The notes under the pieces: generated by a model
Told to the model about the DNA's origin: nothing
The model's input: only the letters and a program-made list of their open reading frames with translations
Database searches by the model: none
Origin: Burkholderia lata
GTDB taxonomy: Bacteria; Pseudomonadota; Gammaproteobacteria; Burkholderiales; Burkholderiaceae
DNA length: 64,000 bases
Direction of reading: 5' to 3'
Assembly: GCF_000012945.1 (NCBI RefSeq)
Contig: NC_007509.1
Coordinates: 992,001 to 1,056,000 of the forward strand
Shown: in pieces, positions 20,148-29,855 of the stretch
Numbering within the stretch: the first letter of the stretch is position 1
Layout of the letters: every line of letters starts with the position of its first letter
Program-made: the position numbers and the translations under genes

Positions 20148-21236
20148 CTAGTACGCGCCCGACCCTCGCAACACCACGTTGATCGTCCTGAACAGAATCC
20201 CGATGTCGCGACGCAGCGACCATTCGCGCACGTAGGACACATCGAGCGATACACGCGTCGAATAGTCGATGTCGTTTCTGCCGCTGACCTGCCAGAGCCC
20301 GGTCATGCCCGGCTTCGCCATCAGGTAGTAGCGCACGTCGGTCCCGTAACGCTCGAGCTCGGCTTCGACAATCGGGCGCGGCCCGACCAGGCTCATGTCG
20401 CCTTTCAGCACGTTCATCAGTTGCGGCAACTCGTCGAGACTGGTCTTGCGCAGAAACCGGCCGATGGGCGTGATGCGGACGTCGTTCTTCAGCTTGAACT
20501 CGCGATCCCATTCCGCGCGCGCGTCGGGGTCGCGCTCCAGCAGCGCCTTGAGCACCACATCGGCGTTCGCCACCATCGAACGGAACTTCAGGCATTTGAA
20601 CGGCCGGCCATTGCGGCCGACCCGCTCGTGACCGAAGATCGCCGGGCCACCGTCGCGCCGCACGGCCCATGCAATGCCCAGCAACACGGGCGTCAGCAAC
20701 ACGAGAAGCAGCGACGCACCGACCAGGTCGAAGCTCCGCTTGACCGTCCGCCTGACCACCCGCTTGAATCGCGCAGCCGGCCGGTGCACGCGCGCCTGCT
20801 GGCCGTGCCGGTCTGCGTGCGCGATCGCCGCCGCGCGAACCTGGCCGCCTGCCCGCGCGATCATCCCGAAGATCGCAAGCGTCAGCGCACGGAACGCGAT
20901 CAGGCCGATCCCGCTCGCGAGCGTCCAGTACACGAACCATTCATTCGACAGCACGTGTGCACGATGCAGCACGTACAGAAGCGCAGTGCTCATGCCCTGC
21001 ACGACGATCCACGCGAGCACGGTCCGGCCGAGCACGCGCAACAGCGATCGCGTCCGCACCGGCTCGTAGATGCCGCAGGCGGGGAACACCGACAACGCCA
21101 GCGCCGCGGCGAATGCAACCAGCGCACCGTCGAACAGGGATCCTCGCGCACCGCCAGTGGCACCGATCAACGCCGGAATGAACGCGCCCAGCACGATCAG
21201 TCCGATATCGGTCGCTCGATTGATCAACGAATTCAT
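20148..21236 (-). CDS. Undecaprenyl-phosphate sugar-1-phosphate transferase (WbaP-like, shortened)
   Basis: 362 aa. N-terminal membrane region (four to five helices to about residue 145), then the bacterial sugar transferase catalytic domain: KRSFDLVGASLLLVLLTPVLL (re-entrant helix), VGRNGRPFKCLKFRSM, TSLDELPQLMNVLKGDMSLVGPRP and GMTGLWQVSGRNDIDY. It attaches the first sugar phosphate (galactose- or glucose-1-phosphate) to undecaprenyl phosphate. WbaP is normally about 475 aa; the nucleotide-binding-like domain between membrane region and catalytic domain is nearly absent here. It is the first gene of the minus-strand operon; AGGAG precedes the ATG. Confidence 0.92.
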   Translation of the reverse strand: MNSLINRATDIGLIVLGAFIPALIGATGGARGSLFDGALVAFAAALALSVFPACGIYEPVRTRSLLRVLGRTVLAWIVVQGMSTALLYVLHRAHVLSNEWFVYWTLASGIGLIAFRALTLAIFGMIARAGGQVRAAAIAHADRHGQQARVHRPAARFKRVVRRTVKRSFDLVGASLLLVLLTPVLLGIAWAVRRDGGPAIFGHERVGRNGRPFKCLKFRSMVANADVVLKALLERDPDARAEWDREFKLKNDVRITPIGRFLRKTSLDELPQLMNVLKGDMSLVGPRPIVEAELERYGTDVRYYLMAKPGMTGLWQVSGRNDIDYSTRVSLDVSYVREWSLRRDIGILFRTINVVLRGSGAY

Positions 21237-22045
21237 TGATATGAACTCCTAATTCATCGTCCAACACCCGTTCGCGTGGCGCATCGGCGCCTCACGTCTT
21301 CACCTCATGCCGCTCGAATCCTGCGTGGCCGATCCGGCCGGATGCGAAGCGCATTCGACGCGACGCGACCGTCGCGACGTCGTTGCTTCAATGTTTCCGC
21401 AGCGCATCATATTCGTCGCGATTCGCGCTTTTATCGCTTGCGTCCGAATTCGCCTTGTTGATGGCGGAAGAAATCAAGGCGGGTTTCCACTCAATATCAT
21501 TCGATCCGTTTCACGCATGACGCGATGAAATTCCGGACGAGAATGGCGAGCGATCGCGATGCGAAATTCCCGAATCGGGTTCGCCATCACGACGTGCGAT
21601 TGACTGTCGAAGCTGGATTGATCGCGCCGGTTATCTCGGCGCATCGGGCGGCGATCGCATCACTGGATCGCCGCCCGGAACATGCGGGCAAGCATCGACC
21701 GAATGCGCTCGGCGCGAATGCTGGCTCGACGAATAAAAAGGCCTGCGCAGTGCGCTCACGACGACACGGCAGGCAAAATTCCGAGGAGTACCGGGGTGCC
21801 GCCTCCTCGAAAGGCCAGTCGATAACTTAATCCAGTGGAAGCGCGCTTTTGACGCGCCGTGTCGGACTGCGCCACGATTGTGGCTGAATCCGCCTGCGTC
21901 GCATTTCGCTTAGCCGATTTCCGGGTCTTGATTCCGGATTGGCGGCGCTGTCATTCGAACGAAACACGAATATCCCGATAGGGATGACATGCACGGTATT
22001 GAATTCCGCGGATCGATCTCGGGTAACGAGCCGCGATTGCGCGAC
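21237..22045. promoter_or_regulatory. 809-bp non-coding region upstream of the exopolysaccharide operon
   Basis: No credible gene. It must hold the promoter of the wbaP-wza-wzc-kds operon (reading minus) and the 3' end of the GlxA-type regulator. Visible structures are CGAGGAG-N14-CTCCTCG at 21782-21809 and ATCCC-GATA-GGGAT at 21971-21984. A GCGACCT-AAG-AGGTCGC hairpin at 22041-22057 spans the regulator's stop codon. No sigma-54 -24/-12 element was recognised. Confidence 0.45.
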
Positions 22046-23113
22046 CTAAGAGGTCGCACCGCTCATCCAGCCGCTCAGATCCGATGCGTACAACATCTCT
22101 GCCGATGCGTCGCCGCCTTTTCGCGCGGCGGCCCGGTATTCGGTCGGCGAGGTCTGCAAGTGCTGCCGAAACAGCTTGGCCATCCGGTCGCCGCTGCCCA
22201 GGCCGGTGCGTCTCGCGACCTTGTCCGCCGGAAGATCCGTCTCGATCAGCATGCGGCATGCTTTTTCGAGGCGGATTCGCAACACGAACTCGGTGGGCGT
22301 CACGCCGATTTCATTCTTGAAGCGCCGCAGGAAATTGCGCTCGCTCATCGCCGCGGCCTGCGCCGCATCGGCAATGGAGATGCGGTTTTCGCTGTTCACG
22401 CGCAGATGATGTGCCGCCATGCGAATCAGCGTGCTCGCTCGTGCGACACGTGCGCCGAACAGCACGTCGGTCAGCTTCCGGTTCGCGCCGGACACCATGC
22501 ACATCACGATTTCCTGCGCGATTTCGTAACCCATGTCCACCCGGACGATCGACAGCGCATCCGAGAACGGGCCGTCGTCCTCGTCGCCCGCGTATTCGGC
22601 GTCGTCACGCCTGACTTGCAATGCGCCGCCGGCGTCCATCTCGGGCGACGCCCGCTCCACCTCTTTTTGGGGCAGGTGAATCTGCGTGAGCAACTTCCGG
22701 CCGCCACTGCTGCCCCTCACGACGCGCGCTCGCTGATGCGCATACCTCAGCCATGCGATCAGCTGCTCGTCGAGTTTGTCGATGCCGCCCTGACCGCTCA
22801 GAACGAACATCGCATGCACGGTGCTGGCGTCCAGCGTACTGGCCGCCTCCGTCCAGATCCCGACACCCGACGACGAGCGAACCGGCCCGCCATGCACGGA
22901 ATAGAGCCGTAATTCGTAGTGGTCGACGAATGCGCCATCCTCACGGCCGAGCTGATTGGCGAGTTCGAAAACCGCGGCCAGCTTGCCCATCTGCATAATG
23001 GGAAAACCCTCGAGCAACAGTACGATTACGCTTGCCCGTTGATGCCCGTTTCCGGGGCCTCTGCCACGATTCACGCTTAACCCCGTCGATGAATGATTCG
23101 ACACTGTCTGCAT
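22046..23113 (-). CDS. GlxA-family transcriptional regulator (DJ-1/PfpI plus AraC domain)
   Basis: 355 aa from the ATG at 23113 (MQTVSNHSS), preceded by AAAGG; the frame is open 40 codons further to a TTG, which is less likely. N-terminal DJ-1/PfpI amidotransferase-like domain (SVIVLLLEGFPIMQMGKLAAVFELAN; FVLSGQGG), which binds ligands without amidase function. The C-terminal AraC domain has two helix-turn-helix units (ISIADAAQAAAMSERNFLRRFKNEIGVTPTEFV and ADKVARRTGLGSGDRMAKLFRQHLQTSPTEYR). It faces the exopolysaccharide operon on the same strand and is a reasonable candidate activator of it, by proximity only. Confidence 0.88.
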   Translation of the reverse strand: MQTVSNHSSTGLSVNRGRGPGNGHQRASVIVLLLEGFPIMQMGKLAAVFELANQLGREDGAFVDHYELRLYSVHGGPVRSSSGVGIWTEAASTLDASTVHAMFVLSGQGGIDKLDEQLIAWLRYAHQRARVVRGSSGGRKLLTQIHLPQKEVERASPEMDAGGALQVRRDDAEYAGDEDDGPFSDALSIVRVDMGYEIAQEIVMCMVSGANRKLTDVLFGARVARASTLIRMAAHHLRVNSENRISIADAAQAAAMSERNFLRRFKNEIGVTPTEFVLRIRLEKACRMLIETDLPADKVARRTGLGSGDRMAKLFRQHLQTSPTEYRAAARKGGDASAEMLYASDLSGWMSGATS

Positions 23114-24767
23114 TATTACGGACCTTTGACAATTTCTTACATTTCTGGTTTTCTGCGCCGCATCATATGGGCGGCCCTTGTCCGCCGATTTGTCAATGTC
23201 TGTTTTCGCCGTGTTGTTGTCGGAATCAATCAAGCAGACGGTATGGCCCCCTTTTTAAAGATTCTTCATATCAACGACAACGCATTCATTCAAATCCAGC
23301 AAAAATAGAGGTAGCTCAATGATTCGGAATTAGTGTCGTGATAGCGACGGTGGATCGACCTCCGGATGAATGTCAGGAACGCGATTCCGATGAATGCACC
23401 GCAATTGCCGGCTGGCACGGCCCGCACGAATGAAAGCGCAATCAACGCACAGGCACGGCCACGCCGTGCGCGAATCGCGCATTGCCTTTGGTCGCTCGTG
23501 TTCGGAAAGCCGCACGCCGTGCGGCGCCTTTCGCCGCGTGCCGCCGGACCTCGATCCCCATCGCTGTTCCGGTCAATCACGCATTTCGGAAAGTTTTATG
23601 TCAACACCGGGCACGCCGTAATTTGGCGTAATGCTGCAGCAGTCGTTGGCGTTGACCAGGCGCCATCCGGAATCGCTGAATGCGAATCGGCAATGGCGTG
23701 TCGGCATCGTACACACTTCGATTTCATGAATGCGTTCGTGACAGGAATTTTCATCGAACGTTATTGGCCATTCAAATCGTCCACGGCTTCACATCGGCAA
23801 TGAAATGCCGGTTTCATCGTCGAATATTCCAGCATAGCGACACGCAAACGTTCGCATTTATGAAAATTCGCGAATGAGCGAGTGCGCGGGTTCGTGCGGT
23901 GCGAAATTTCTCGCCATTTATCGCGATCACCGACGCCTATTCTTCATACAAAACACGCGCACTGACCGATCGGACGGACGGCCCTGAACCCCTGCCGCGT
24001 CGCGCCAGGGGTTGTCACGCTGCTGTCGAATATCTCGCAACCGTGCGTCGCCGCGAAACCTGTTGAACACGACGTTGTCATGCACGGATGTGCTTGAACC
24101 ACCGCTGTCGCCCATTCGACAGCGCAAGGCCATCGGCACCCGTTACTGCCAGGCGAGGGCCGCTGCACAGGACGAGCAGGTCGCTACGGTCAATCGCCAG
24201 GCTGCAACGAACATCGAGCGCGGGATCGACAATGCGTGCGGTGGCAACCGGCACGACTGCCGGCGCGAGCCTCGGGATCTGCCGCATGTTCCGATGCGGG
24301 AATGTCAGCCCGTCCGATCCACACTCACCGGCCTCCGTTTAATATTCGCATTCCGAATTAACTTTAAAATTCCATCGTGCACTGGAAAATCGTTGCGCGA
24401 GCATGCATTCGTACCGGCGCATCGCGCACGACTTCTTTCTGCGCCGTGCCGCTCCTCATCGTATTCCACGAAAAGACGCGGTCGTCTTGCATGCGCGACC
24501 GCATGAACCAGCCCAGCCATTCCTGGCGTTCTCGGGCGACGTCGTCGATGTCGTTTACAACCGGGTTCCAGGCGCATGACCGATAGTCGGCTGCGTCCGT
24601 TTCTCTAAACTGGTTCTCACAACAAACCTGCCCGGTGTCGCCCGCAACGCGCGTCACTCCACCGACATCGCGGCGCCCCGAGACACCCGCCTTCGCTGTC
24701 CATCGGCCCGCACGACTCCACTGCACACCCGCCCGGCCGGCTGCCAAGGCAATTCCAGGAGAGTTCT
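23114..24767. other. 1.65-kb region without a confident gene
   Basis: Between the GlxA-type regulator and the plus-strand transporter. Composition is clearly less GC-rich than coding DNA here, especially 23100-23900. Short open frames exist on both strands but none has Burkholderia-like codon bias or a family I recognise. Two minus-strand frames (24078-24287 and 24364-24747) look marginally protein-like and could be remnants. The region should hold promoters of both flanking genes; TTGACA occurs at 23126. Confidence 0.4.
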
Positions 24768-26237
24768 TTGAGCCCGTCGCAAGCGCACCCCGCGAAAGCC
24801 CGGTCTTCGCGCAAGTCCGTCAAGCTGGATGACATCACGATCGTCGACCCCGCCGTCCTCAAGCGCGCGGTCGGCGCCATGGCGTTCGGCAACGCGATGG
24901 AATGGTTCGACTTCGGCGTGTACAGCTACATCGCCGTCACGCTCGGCAAGGTGTTCTTCCCGTCCAGCAGCCCGTCCGCGCAGCTGCTCGCGACCTTCGG
25001 CACGTTCGCGGCCGCGTTCCTCGTACGCCCGCTCGGCGGCATGGTGTTCGGCCCGCTCGGCGACCGCATCGGCCGCCAGCGCGTGCTCGCCGCCACGATG
25101 ATCATGATGGCCGTCGGCACCTTCGCGATCGGCCTGATCCCCAGCTACGCGTCGATCGGCATCATGGCGCCCGTGCTGCTGCTCGTCGCCCGCCTCGTGC
25201 AGGGTTTCTCGACCGGCGGCGAATACGGCGGCGCAGCCACCTTCATCGCCGAATTCTCGACCGACAGGCGCCGCGGCTTCATGGGCAGTTTCCTCGAATT
25301 CGGCACGCTGATCGGCTATACGCTCGGCGCGGCAACGGTCGCGCTGCTCACCGCGTCGCTGTCGCAGGAAGCGCTGCTGTCATGGGGCTGGCGCGTGCCG
25401 TTCTTCATCGCCGGCCCGCTCGGTCTCGTGGGCCTCTACGTCCGGCTGAAACTCGAGGAAACGCCCGCCTTCAAGAAGGAAGCCGAAGCACGCGAAGCGG
25501 ACGAACGGTCGCGACCGAAACAACGCTTCGCGGCGCTGCTCGTCGAACAGTGGCGGCCGCTGCTGCAATGCGTCGGCCTCGTGCTGATCTTCAACGTGAC
25601 CGACTACATGGCGCTGTCGTACCTGCCGAGCTACCTGTCGGCGACGCTGCACTTCCGCGAATCGCACGGCCTGTTCCTGGTGCTGCTCGTGATGGTGCTG
25701 ATGATGCCGATGACGCTCTACGCCGGGCACCTGTCGGACAAGGTCGGCCGCAAGCCGGTGATGATGGCCGGCTGCGTGGGCCTGCTCGTGCTGGCCGTGC
25801 CGGCGCTGATGCTGATCCGCACCGGCGGCATGCTGCCCGTGTTCGGCGGGATGCTGATCTACGGCGTGCTGCTGTCGACGTTCACCGGCGTGATGCCATC
25901 GGCGCTGCCCGCGCTGTTCCCCACGCGCATCCGCTACGGCGCGCTCGCGATCGGCTTCAACGTGTCGGTGTCGCTGTTCGGCGGCACGACGCCGCTCGTC
26001 ACCGCATGGCTGGTCGATCGCACCGGCGACCTGATGATGCCCGCGTACTACCTGATGGGCGCCTCGTTCATCGGCATCGTGTCGGTGCTCGCGTTGCGCG
26101 AGACCGCTCGCCAGCCGCTGCCCGGCTCCGCGCCGTGCGTGGCGAGCCGCGCGGAGGCGCTGAGCCTCGTTCGCGGCGGGGCCGACGAAGCACACGGGCG
26201 GGACAGGAAGCTCACGCCGGTCAGCGAACGCGCGTGA
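24768..26237 (+). CDS. Metabolite:H+ symporter (MHS family, ProP-like)
   Basis: 489 aa major-facilitator protein with twelve membrane helices. MHS signatures: AMEWFDFGVYSYIA in helix 1, GDRIGRQRVL between helices 2 and 3, and LVQGFSTGGEYGGAATFIAE in helix 5; DKVGRKPVM marks the second half. ProP-type members import proline/betaine or organic acids with protons. Start is TTG at 24768, supported by AGGAGAG five bases upstream. The N-terminal tail and C-terminal tail are hydrophilic. Substrate unknown. Confidence 0.9.
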   Translation: MSPSQAHPAKARSSRKSVKLDDITIVDPAVLKRAVGAMAFGNAMEWFDFGVYSYIAVTLGKVFFPSSSPSAQLLATFGTFAAAFLVRPLGGMVFGPLGDRIGRQRVLAATMIMMAVGTFAIGLIPSYASIGIMAPVLLLVARLVQGFSTGGEYGGAATFIAEFSTDRRRGFMGSFLEFGTLIGYTLGAATVALLTASLSQEALLSWGWRVPFFIAGPLGLVGLYVRLKLEETPAFKKEAEAREADERSRPKQRFAALLVEQWRPLLQCVGLVLIFNVTDYMALSYLPSYLSATLHFRESHGLFLVLLVMVLMMPMTLYAGHLSDKVGRKPVMMAGCVGLLVLAVPALMLIRTGGMLPVFGGMLIYGVLLSTFTGVMPSALPALFPTRIRYGALAIGFNVSVSLFGGTTPLVTAWLVDRTGDLMMPAYYLMGASFIGIVSVLALRETARQPLPGSAPCVASRAEALSLVRGGADEAHGRDRKLTPVSERA

Positions 26238-26266
26238 TGCGGGCGCTGGTCGCGTTGGCTCGCGTG

Positions 26267-26280
26267 GCGTGGCGCCACGC
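26267..26280. terminator. Palindrome between convergent genes
   Basis: GCGTGGCGCCACGC, a perfect 14-bp palindrome extended by imperfect CGCGTG/CACGCG flanks, sits between the transporter stop (26237) and the hydrolase stop (26295). No T tract; likely a shared 3' hairpin. Confidence 0.4.
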
Positions 26281-26294
26281 GACACGCGCCGGCG

Positions 26295-27119
26295 TCAGCC
26301 CGCCGACAGCCGCTGCGCGTCGAACCAGTCGAGCAGCGCGCGCGTGACGAACGCGGGATTTTCCAGATTCGAGATGTGGCCGGCGTCCGGCACCAGCGCA
26401 TGCGGGCACCCGATCACGCTCGCCATCTTCACGGTTTCCGACGGCGGGCGCGCCATGTCGCCCGCACCGCACATCAGCAGCGTGCGTTCGGCGTCCAGTT
26501 CGGCGAGTGCCGACAGCGTGTCGGGCCGGCCGAAGATCAGCCGGCCGAGCGGGACGATCGATTGACGCAACCGGTCGGCCGGCAGGTTCGCGAGCGCGTC
26601 GCGAAACGCGGACGGCACCGGGCCCGCGAGATTGACATCCGGCCGGAAGAACAGCGGCACGATCGCATCGAGCAACGGCGGTGCGATACGGCCCGCGGCG
26701 GCGATGGCGTCGAGCATCCCGAAGTAGCGCAGCCGCGTCGCTTCGGGCTCGGCCTCGAGCGACGCATCCATCAGCACGAGCGCGCGCACGCGCTGCGGTT
26801 CGCGCAACGCAAGCCGCGCGCCCCACATGCCGCCGACGCTGAGCCCGACGAGTGCACACTGTTCGATCTCCAGCGCGTCGAGCAACGCACTCGCCTGCGC
26901 GGCGAGATCGTCGAGCGTCTGCGTGCCTTCCGGCAGCGCGCCCGATGCGCCATGTCCCCACAGGTCCGGCACGATGACACGATACCGGCGCGACAGCGCG
27001 TCGATCTGCGGCGCCCACATCGCCGAATCCCACAGATAGCTGTGCCCGAGCAACACCGGAAACCCGGTACCGTGATCCTGGTAATGCAGGGTGCTGCCAT
27101 GAATGTTCACTGCGGGCAT
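26295..27119 (-). CDS. Alpha/beta hydrolase (3-oxoadipate enol-lactonase-like)
   Basis: 274 aa from MPAVNIHGSTLHYQDHG, with GGAGA five bases before the ATG. Alpha/beta-hydrolase marks: oxyanion segment LLGHSYLWDSAMW, nucleophile elbow GLSVGG (Ser94), and catalytic His in DAGHISNLE near the C-terminus. Overall pattern resembles PcaD-type enol-lactonases and non-haem haloperoxidases, but no catabolic genes are adjacent. It lies downstream of the LysR gene on the same strand with a 204-bp gap. Confidence 0.87.
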   Translation of the reverse strand: MPAVNIHGSTLHYQDHGTGFPVLLGHSYLWDSAMWAPQIDALSRRYRVIVPDLWGHGASGALPEGTQTLDDLAAQASALLDALEIEQCALVGLSVGGMWGARLALREPQRVRALVLMDASLEAEPEATRLRYFGMLDAIAAAGRIAPPLLDAIVPLFFRPDVNLAGPVPSAFRDALANLPADRLRQSIVPLGRLIFGRPDTLSALAELDAERTLLMCGAGDMARPPSETVKMASVIGCPHALVPDAGHISNLENPAFVTRALLDWFDAQRLSAG

Positions 27120-27323
27120 GTCGTCTCCGGTGTCGGCGCGATCGGCAGCGGCCCCGAACCGGGCGCCGCGGTCAGCGGCGTGCTGCAACGAATGCGAAGC
27201 GGCGCATCATCGCACAGGTTGCAGGCGCGACGCATGACGACTCGCACGCGCCCACGCATCGGAGCTGCCGCATGACACCCTCGACACGCACGCGCGATGG
27301 CGCGACGGCGTGACGCGACCGTC

Positions 27324-28316
27324 CTATCCGACCCGATACATCGGCACCACGTTGCTGCCGCCCGTTTCCTGGTCCGACGCGAGCGGATGACTCGCCTGTT
27401 CGAGCAGCCAGTTGGTCAGCACCGCGATATCGAACTCGTTGCACGCATCCGGGTTCTGCACCAGCACGTAGCTGCCCGATGCAACCGTGCAGTGCGGGAA
27501 CAACTCCACGAGCCGGCCCTGCTTCAGCAGCCCGTCGACCAGCGGCCGCCGCCCGATCGCGATGCCGTGCCCGTCGACCGCCGCCTGCACCAGCTGGTCG
27601 TACTGGCTGAAATGCAGCGCGCCGGCAGGCCGCAGGCGCGGCACGCCCAGCTCCTTCAGCAGATGGCTCCACCCGTGCCACGGCCACTCGCCGCGCGGAT
27701 CGTCGAGATGCAGCAGCACGTGCTTGTCGAGGTCCTCCGGCTTCATCGACGCAGCGTCGCCCGCCGCCGACATCAGGCTCGGGCTGCAGACCGCCACGAC
27801 GCGCTCGCGAAACAGCACGTCCGTCTCGTCCGTCGACGTATACGGGCCTGCATATCGCACGGCCAGGTGCAAACGTTTGCGTTTAAGATCTTCAATTTCG
27901 CTCGTTGCCGATACGCGTACATCGATGTCGGGATAGCTTGCGCGAAACGAACCGAGACGCGGAATCAGCCACAGCGCCGCGAACGAAACAGTGGTCGACA
28001 ACGAGATCGCACGCTGGCCGACACTCGACGACAGCTTGCCGATCACCGATTCCAGGTCGGACAACGCGAACGAGATCGCGTCGTACAGCTCCCGCCCCTT
28101 GTCGGTCAGCGTCAGGGAACGAATGTGCCGGTGAAAGAGCTCGATCCGGAGCTGCTCCTCGAGCGCCTTGACCTGGCGACTCACGGCGGATTGCGTGACG
28201 TTCAGTTCCTGCCCCGCACGCGTAAAGCTCAAATGACGCGCCGCGCATTCGAAGCCTCTCAGGAAATCCAGCGAAGGCATACTTCTCAATCGCTTTGCCA
28301 ATCTCACATTAGCCAT
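27324..28316 (-). CDS. shvR: LysR-type regulator beside the afc-like cluster (probable ShvR)
   Basis: 330 aa. The N-terminal HTH (about 14-75: MPSLDFLRGFECAARHLSFTRAGQELNVTQSAVSRQVKALEEQL) is of the GcvA/AmpR subgroup; the remainder is the effector domain. It is immediately beside a cluster of lipid-biosynthesis type genes with a desaturase, acyl-CoA dehydrogenase and FAD oxidase. From memory this is the arrangement of ShvR, which in B. cenocepacia affects colony morphology, virulence and the adjacent afc genes. The name rests on family plus context; no sequence comparison was possible. The AT-rich 614-bp gap upstream is its promoter region. Confidence 0.75.
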   Translation of the reverse strand: MANVRLAKRLRSMPSLDFLRGFECAARHLSFTRAGQELNVTQSAVSRQVKALEEQLRIELFHRHIRSLTLTDKGRELYDAISFALSDLESVIGKLSSSVGQRAISLSTTVSFAALWLIPRLGSFRASYPDIDVRVSATSEIEDLKRKRLHLAVRYAGPYTSTDETDVLFRERVVAVCSPSLMSAAGDAASMKPEDLDKHVLLHLDDPRGEWPWHGWSHLLKELGVPRLRPAGALHFSQYDQLVQAAVDGHGIAIGRRPLVDGLLKQGRLVELFPHCTVASGSYVLVQNPDACNEFDIAVLTNWLLEQASHPLASDQETGGSNVVPMYRVG

Positions 28317-28930
28317 ACCGCCGCCTCAAAGTTGCACCCACCGACAGGCAAGTCGCCGTTCGTCTCCCTGAATCGTTTCTCCTATTTGGATTCGGGAACG
28401 ATTTTATATTGAAGCATGGATGCAGATCATTCTTATTTTCAATCGTGACACTCGTATTTATCTATCAATTTTGATCGACCCGATATTCTTACATTAGCAT
28501 TATGAAGTAGTGATTTTGTAAATAAATATCCGACCGGAGCGATGCTGGTTATGGCCGCGAAAGGCGCGCAAAAACAGGACATTACGGGCACACATCCACG
28601 CTCCGTCAGCCATCCCGACGCTACAACAGAGGCACAACTCGATTCCTACAATTCAATTTCAATTACCAGACATATTTATTCATTTACCGGATTGCAAAAA
28701 GAATACGCATCTCAACATTCACGCGGAATACTATTTAAACCCGCAATTTTATGTTTATGAAAATATACTAAACGCATGAAATTGAATTGCGCCATGCAAT
28801 CCCCGGAAATTGATGAACCAATTATGTCCGGAATTGAATATTCCGCCGACCGGAAACGGCAATCGGCATGCATGACGCCGCCACGCCGTCCGGAATCGGT
28901 TCCGCCTATTACTGGACAGGATGCGTGTCG
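28317..28930. promoter_or_regulatory. AT-rich intergenic region upstream of the LysR gene
   Basis: 614 bp, strikingly AT-rich for this genome, notably 28380-28540 and 28640-28790. It contains the shvR-like promoter and the 3' flank of the diiron gene. Near that gene are two small hairpins, TTCCG-N5-CGGAA at 28841-28855 and CGGAA-TCGG-TTCCG at 28891-28904, which may end the minus-strand operon. A 72-codon plus-strand frame (28542-28760) was not accepted. AT-rich tracts of this kind are typical H-NS targets. Confidence 0.5.
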
Positions 28931-29794
28931 CTATACGCTGTCCACCACGCCGTCCGCCACACGGTTCGTCCGCGCGGTCACTTCGCGGCGATAGCGGTTC
29001 AGTTCCTGCGCGGACGTGAGCGTGCGCTCGAACAGGATCGACAGGTTGTGCAGGATCCGCTCGACAACCTTCTTTTCCCACTCGCCGTCGAACCGGATCT
29101 GCTCGTCGAGCCAGCGCTCGAGCCATTCCGGATCGGGCAGGCGCGACTGCACGGTGTCGCGCGGGAACAGCGCCTGGTTCACGTGCAGGTTGGTCGGGTG
29201 CAACGGCTTCTCGGTGCGGCGCGCCGACGCCATCAGCACGCCGATCTTCGCGAACGCGGCACGCGCGACGTCGCCGCAATCGTTCAGTGCCTTCTTCATG
29301 TAACGCAGGTATGCGCCGCCGTGGCGCGCTTCGTCGCGCGAGATCGTTTCGTAGATCAGCTTGATGACCGGCTCGGTGTGCCAGTCGGCCGCGCAGCGGT
29401 ACCAGTGATTCAGGCGGATCTCGCCGCAGAAATGCAGCATCAGCGTCTCGAGCGGCGGCGCCGGATCGAATTCGAAGCGCACCGCGTGCAGCTCCGCTTC
29501 GGTCGGCACCCTTTCCGGCTTGAAGCGGCGCAGGTATTCCATCAGCACGAGCGAATGCTTCTGCTCTTCAAAGAACCACACGCTCATGAACGCGGAAAAG
29601 TCGCTGTCGTGCCGGTTGTCGCGCAGGAACATTTCCGTCGCAGGCAACGCCGACCATTCGGTGATCGCATTCATCCTGATCGTCTCGGCCTGCTCGTCGG
29701 TGAGCCGCGACGCGTCGAACCGGTTCCACGGGATGTCCTTCTCCATGTCCCAGCGCACCGCTTCCAGCGACCTGAAAAGTTCCGGATAGAGCAT
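28931..29794 (-). CDS. Soluble diiron acyl-ACP desaturase-like protein
   Basis: 287 aa from MLYPELFRSLEAVRWD. Ferritin-like helices with two metal-binding repeats: EEQKH (76-80) and DEARH (154-158), plus Glu47 and Glu125 (GEIRLNHWY) as further ligands; this is the E/ExxH plus E/ExxH set of the acyl-ACP desaturase and ferritin-like oxygenase superfamily. Such enzymes activate oxygen to desaturate or hydroxylate acyl chains on a carrier protein. It follows the membrane desaturase by 61 bp on the same strand, forming the two-gene minus operon of the afc-like cluster. The exact reaction is not determined. Confidence 0.82.
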   Translation of the reverse strand: MLYPELFRSLEAVRWDMEKDIPWNRFDASRLTDEQAETIRMNAITEWSALPATEMFLRDNRHDSDFSAFMSVWFFEEQKHSLVLMEYLRRFKPERVPTEAELHAVRFEFDPAPPLETLMLHFCGEIRLNHWYRCAADWHTEPVIKLIYETISRDEARHGGAYLRYMKKALNDCGDVARAAFAKIGVLMASARRTEKPLHPTNLHVNQALFPRDTVQSRLPDPEWLERWLDEQIRFDGEWEKKVVERILHNLSILFERTLTSAQELNRYRREVTARTNRVADGVVDSV

Positions 29795-29855
29795 CGTCGT
29801 CACCGTCGTTGAAAAACATTCGGGCGCGGCACGCACGCGGGCAGCACCGCCTCGG

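Noticed and set aside
21237-22045. Sigma-54 promoter for the exopolysaccharide operon
   Set aside because: Looked for TGGCAC-N5-TTGC on the minus strand and did not find a convincing match.
23366-23803. 145-aa plus-strand frame in the AT-rich gap
   Set aside because: No ribosome site, no codon bias, no recognised family.
28542-28760. 72-aa plus-strand frame upstream of the afc-like cluster
   Set aside because: The GGAG is only two bases from the ATG, and composition is that of the AT-rich non-coding DNA around it.
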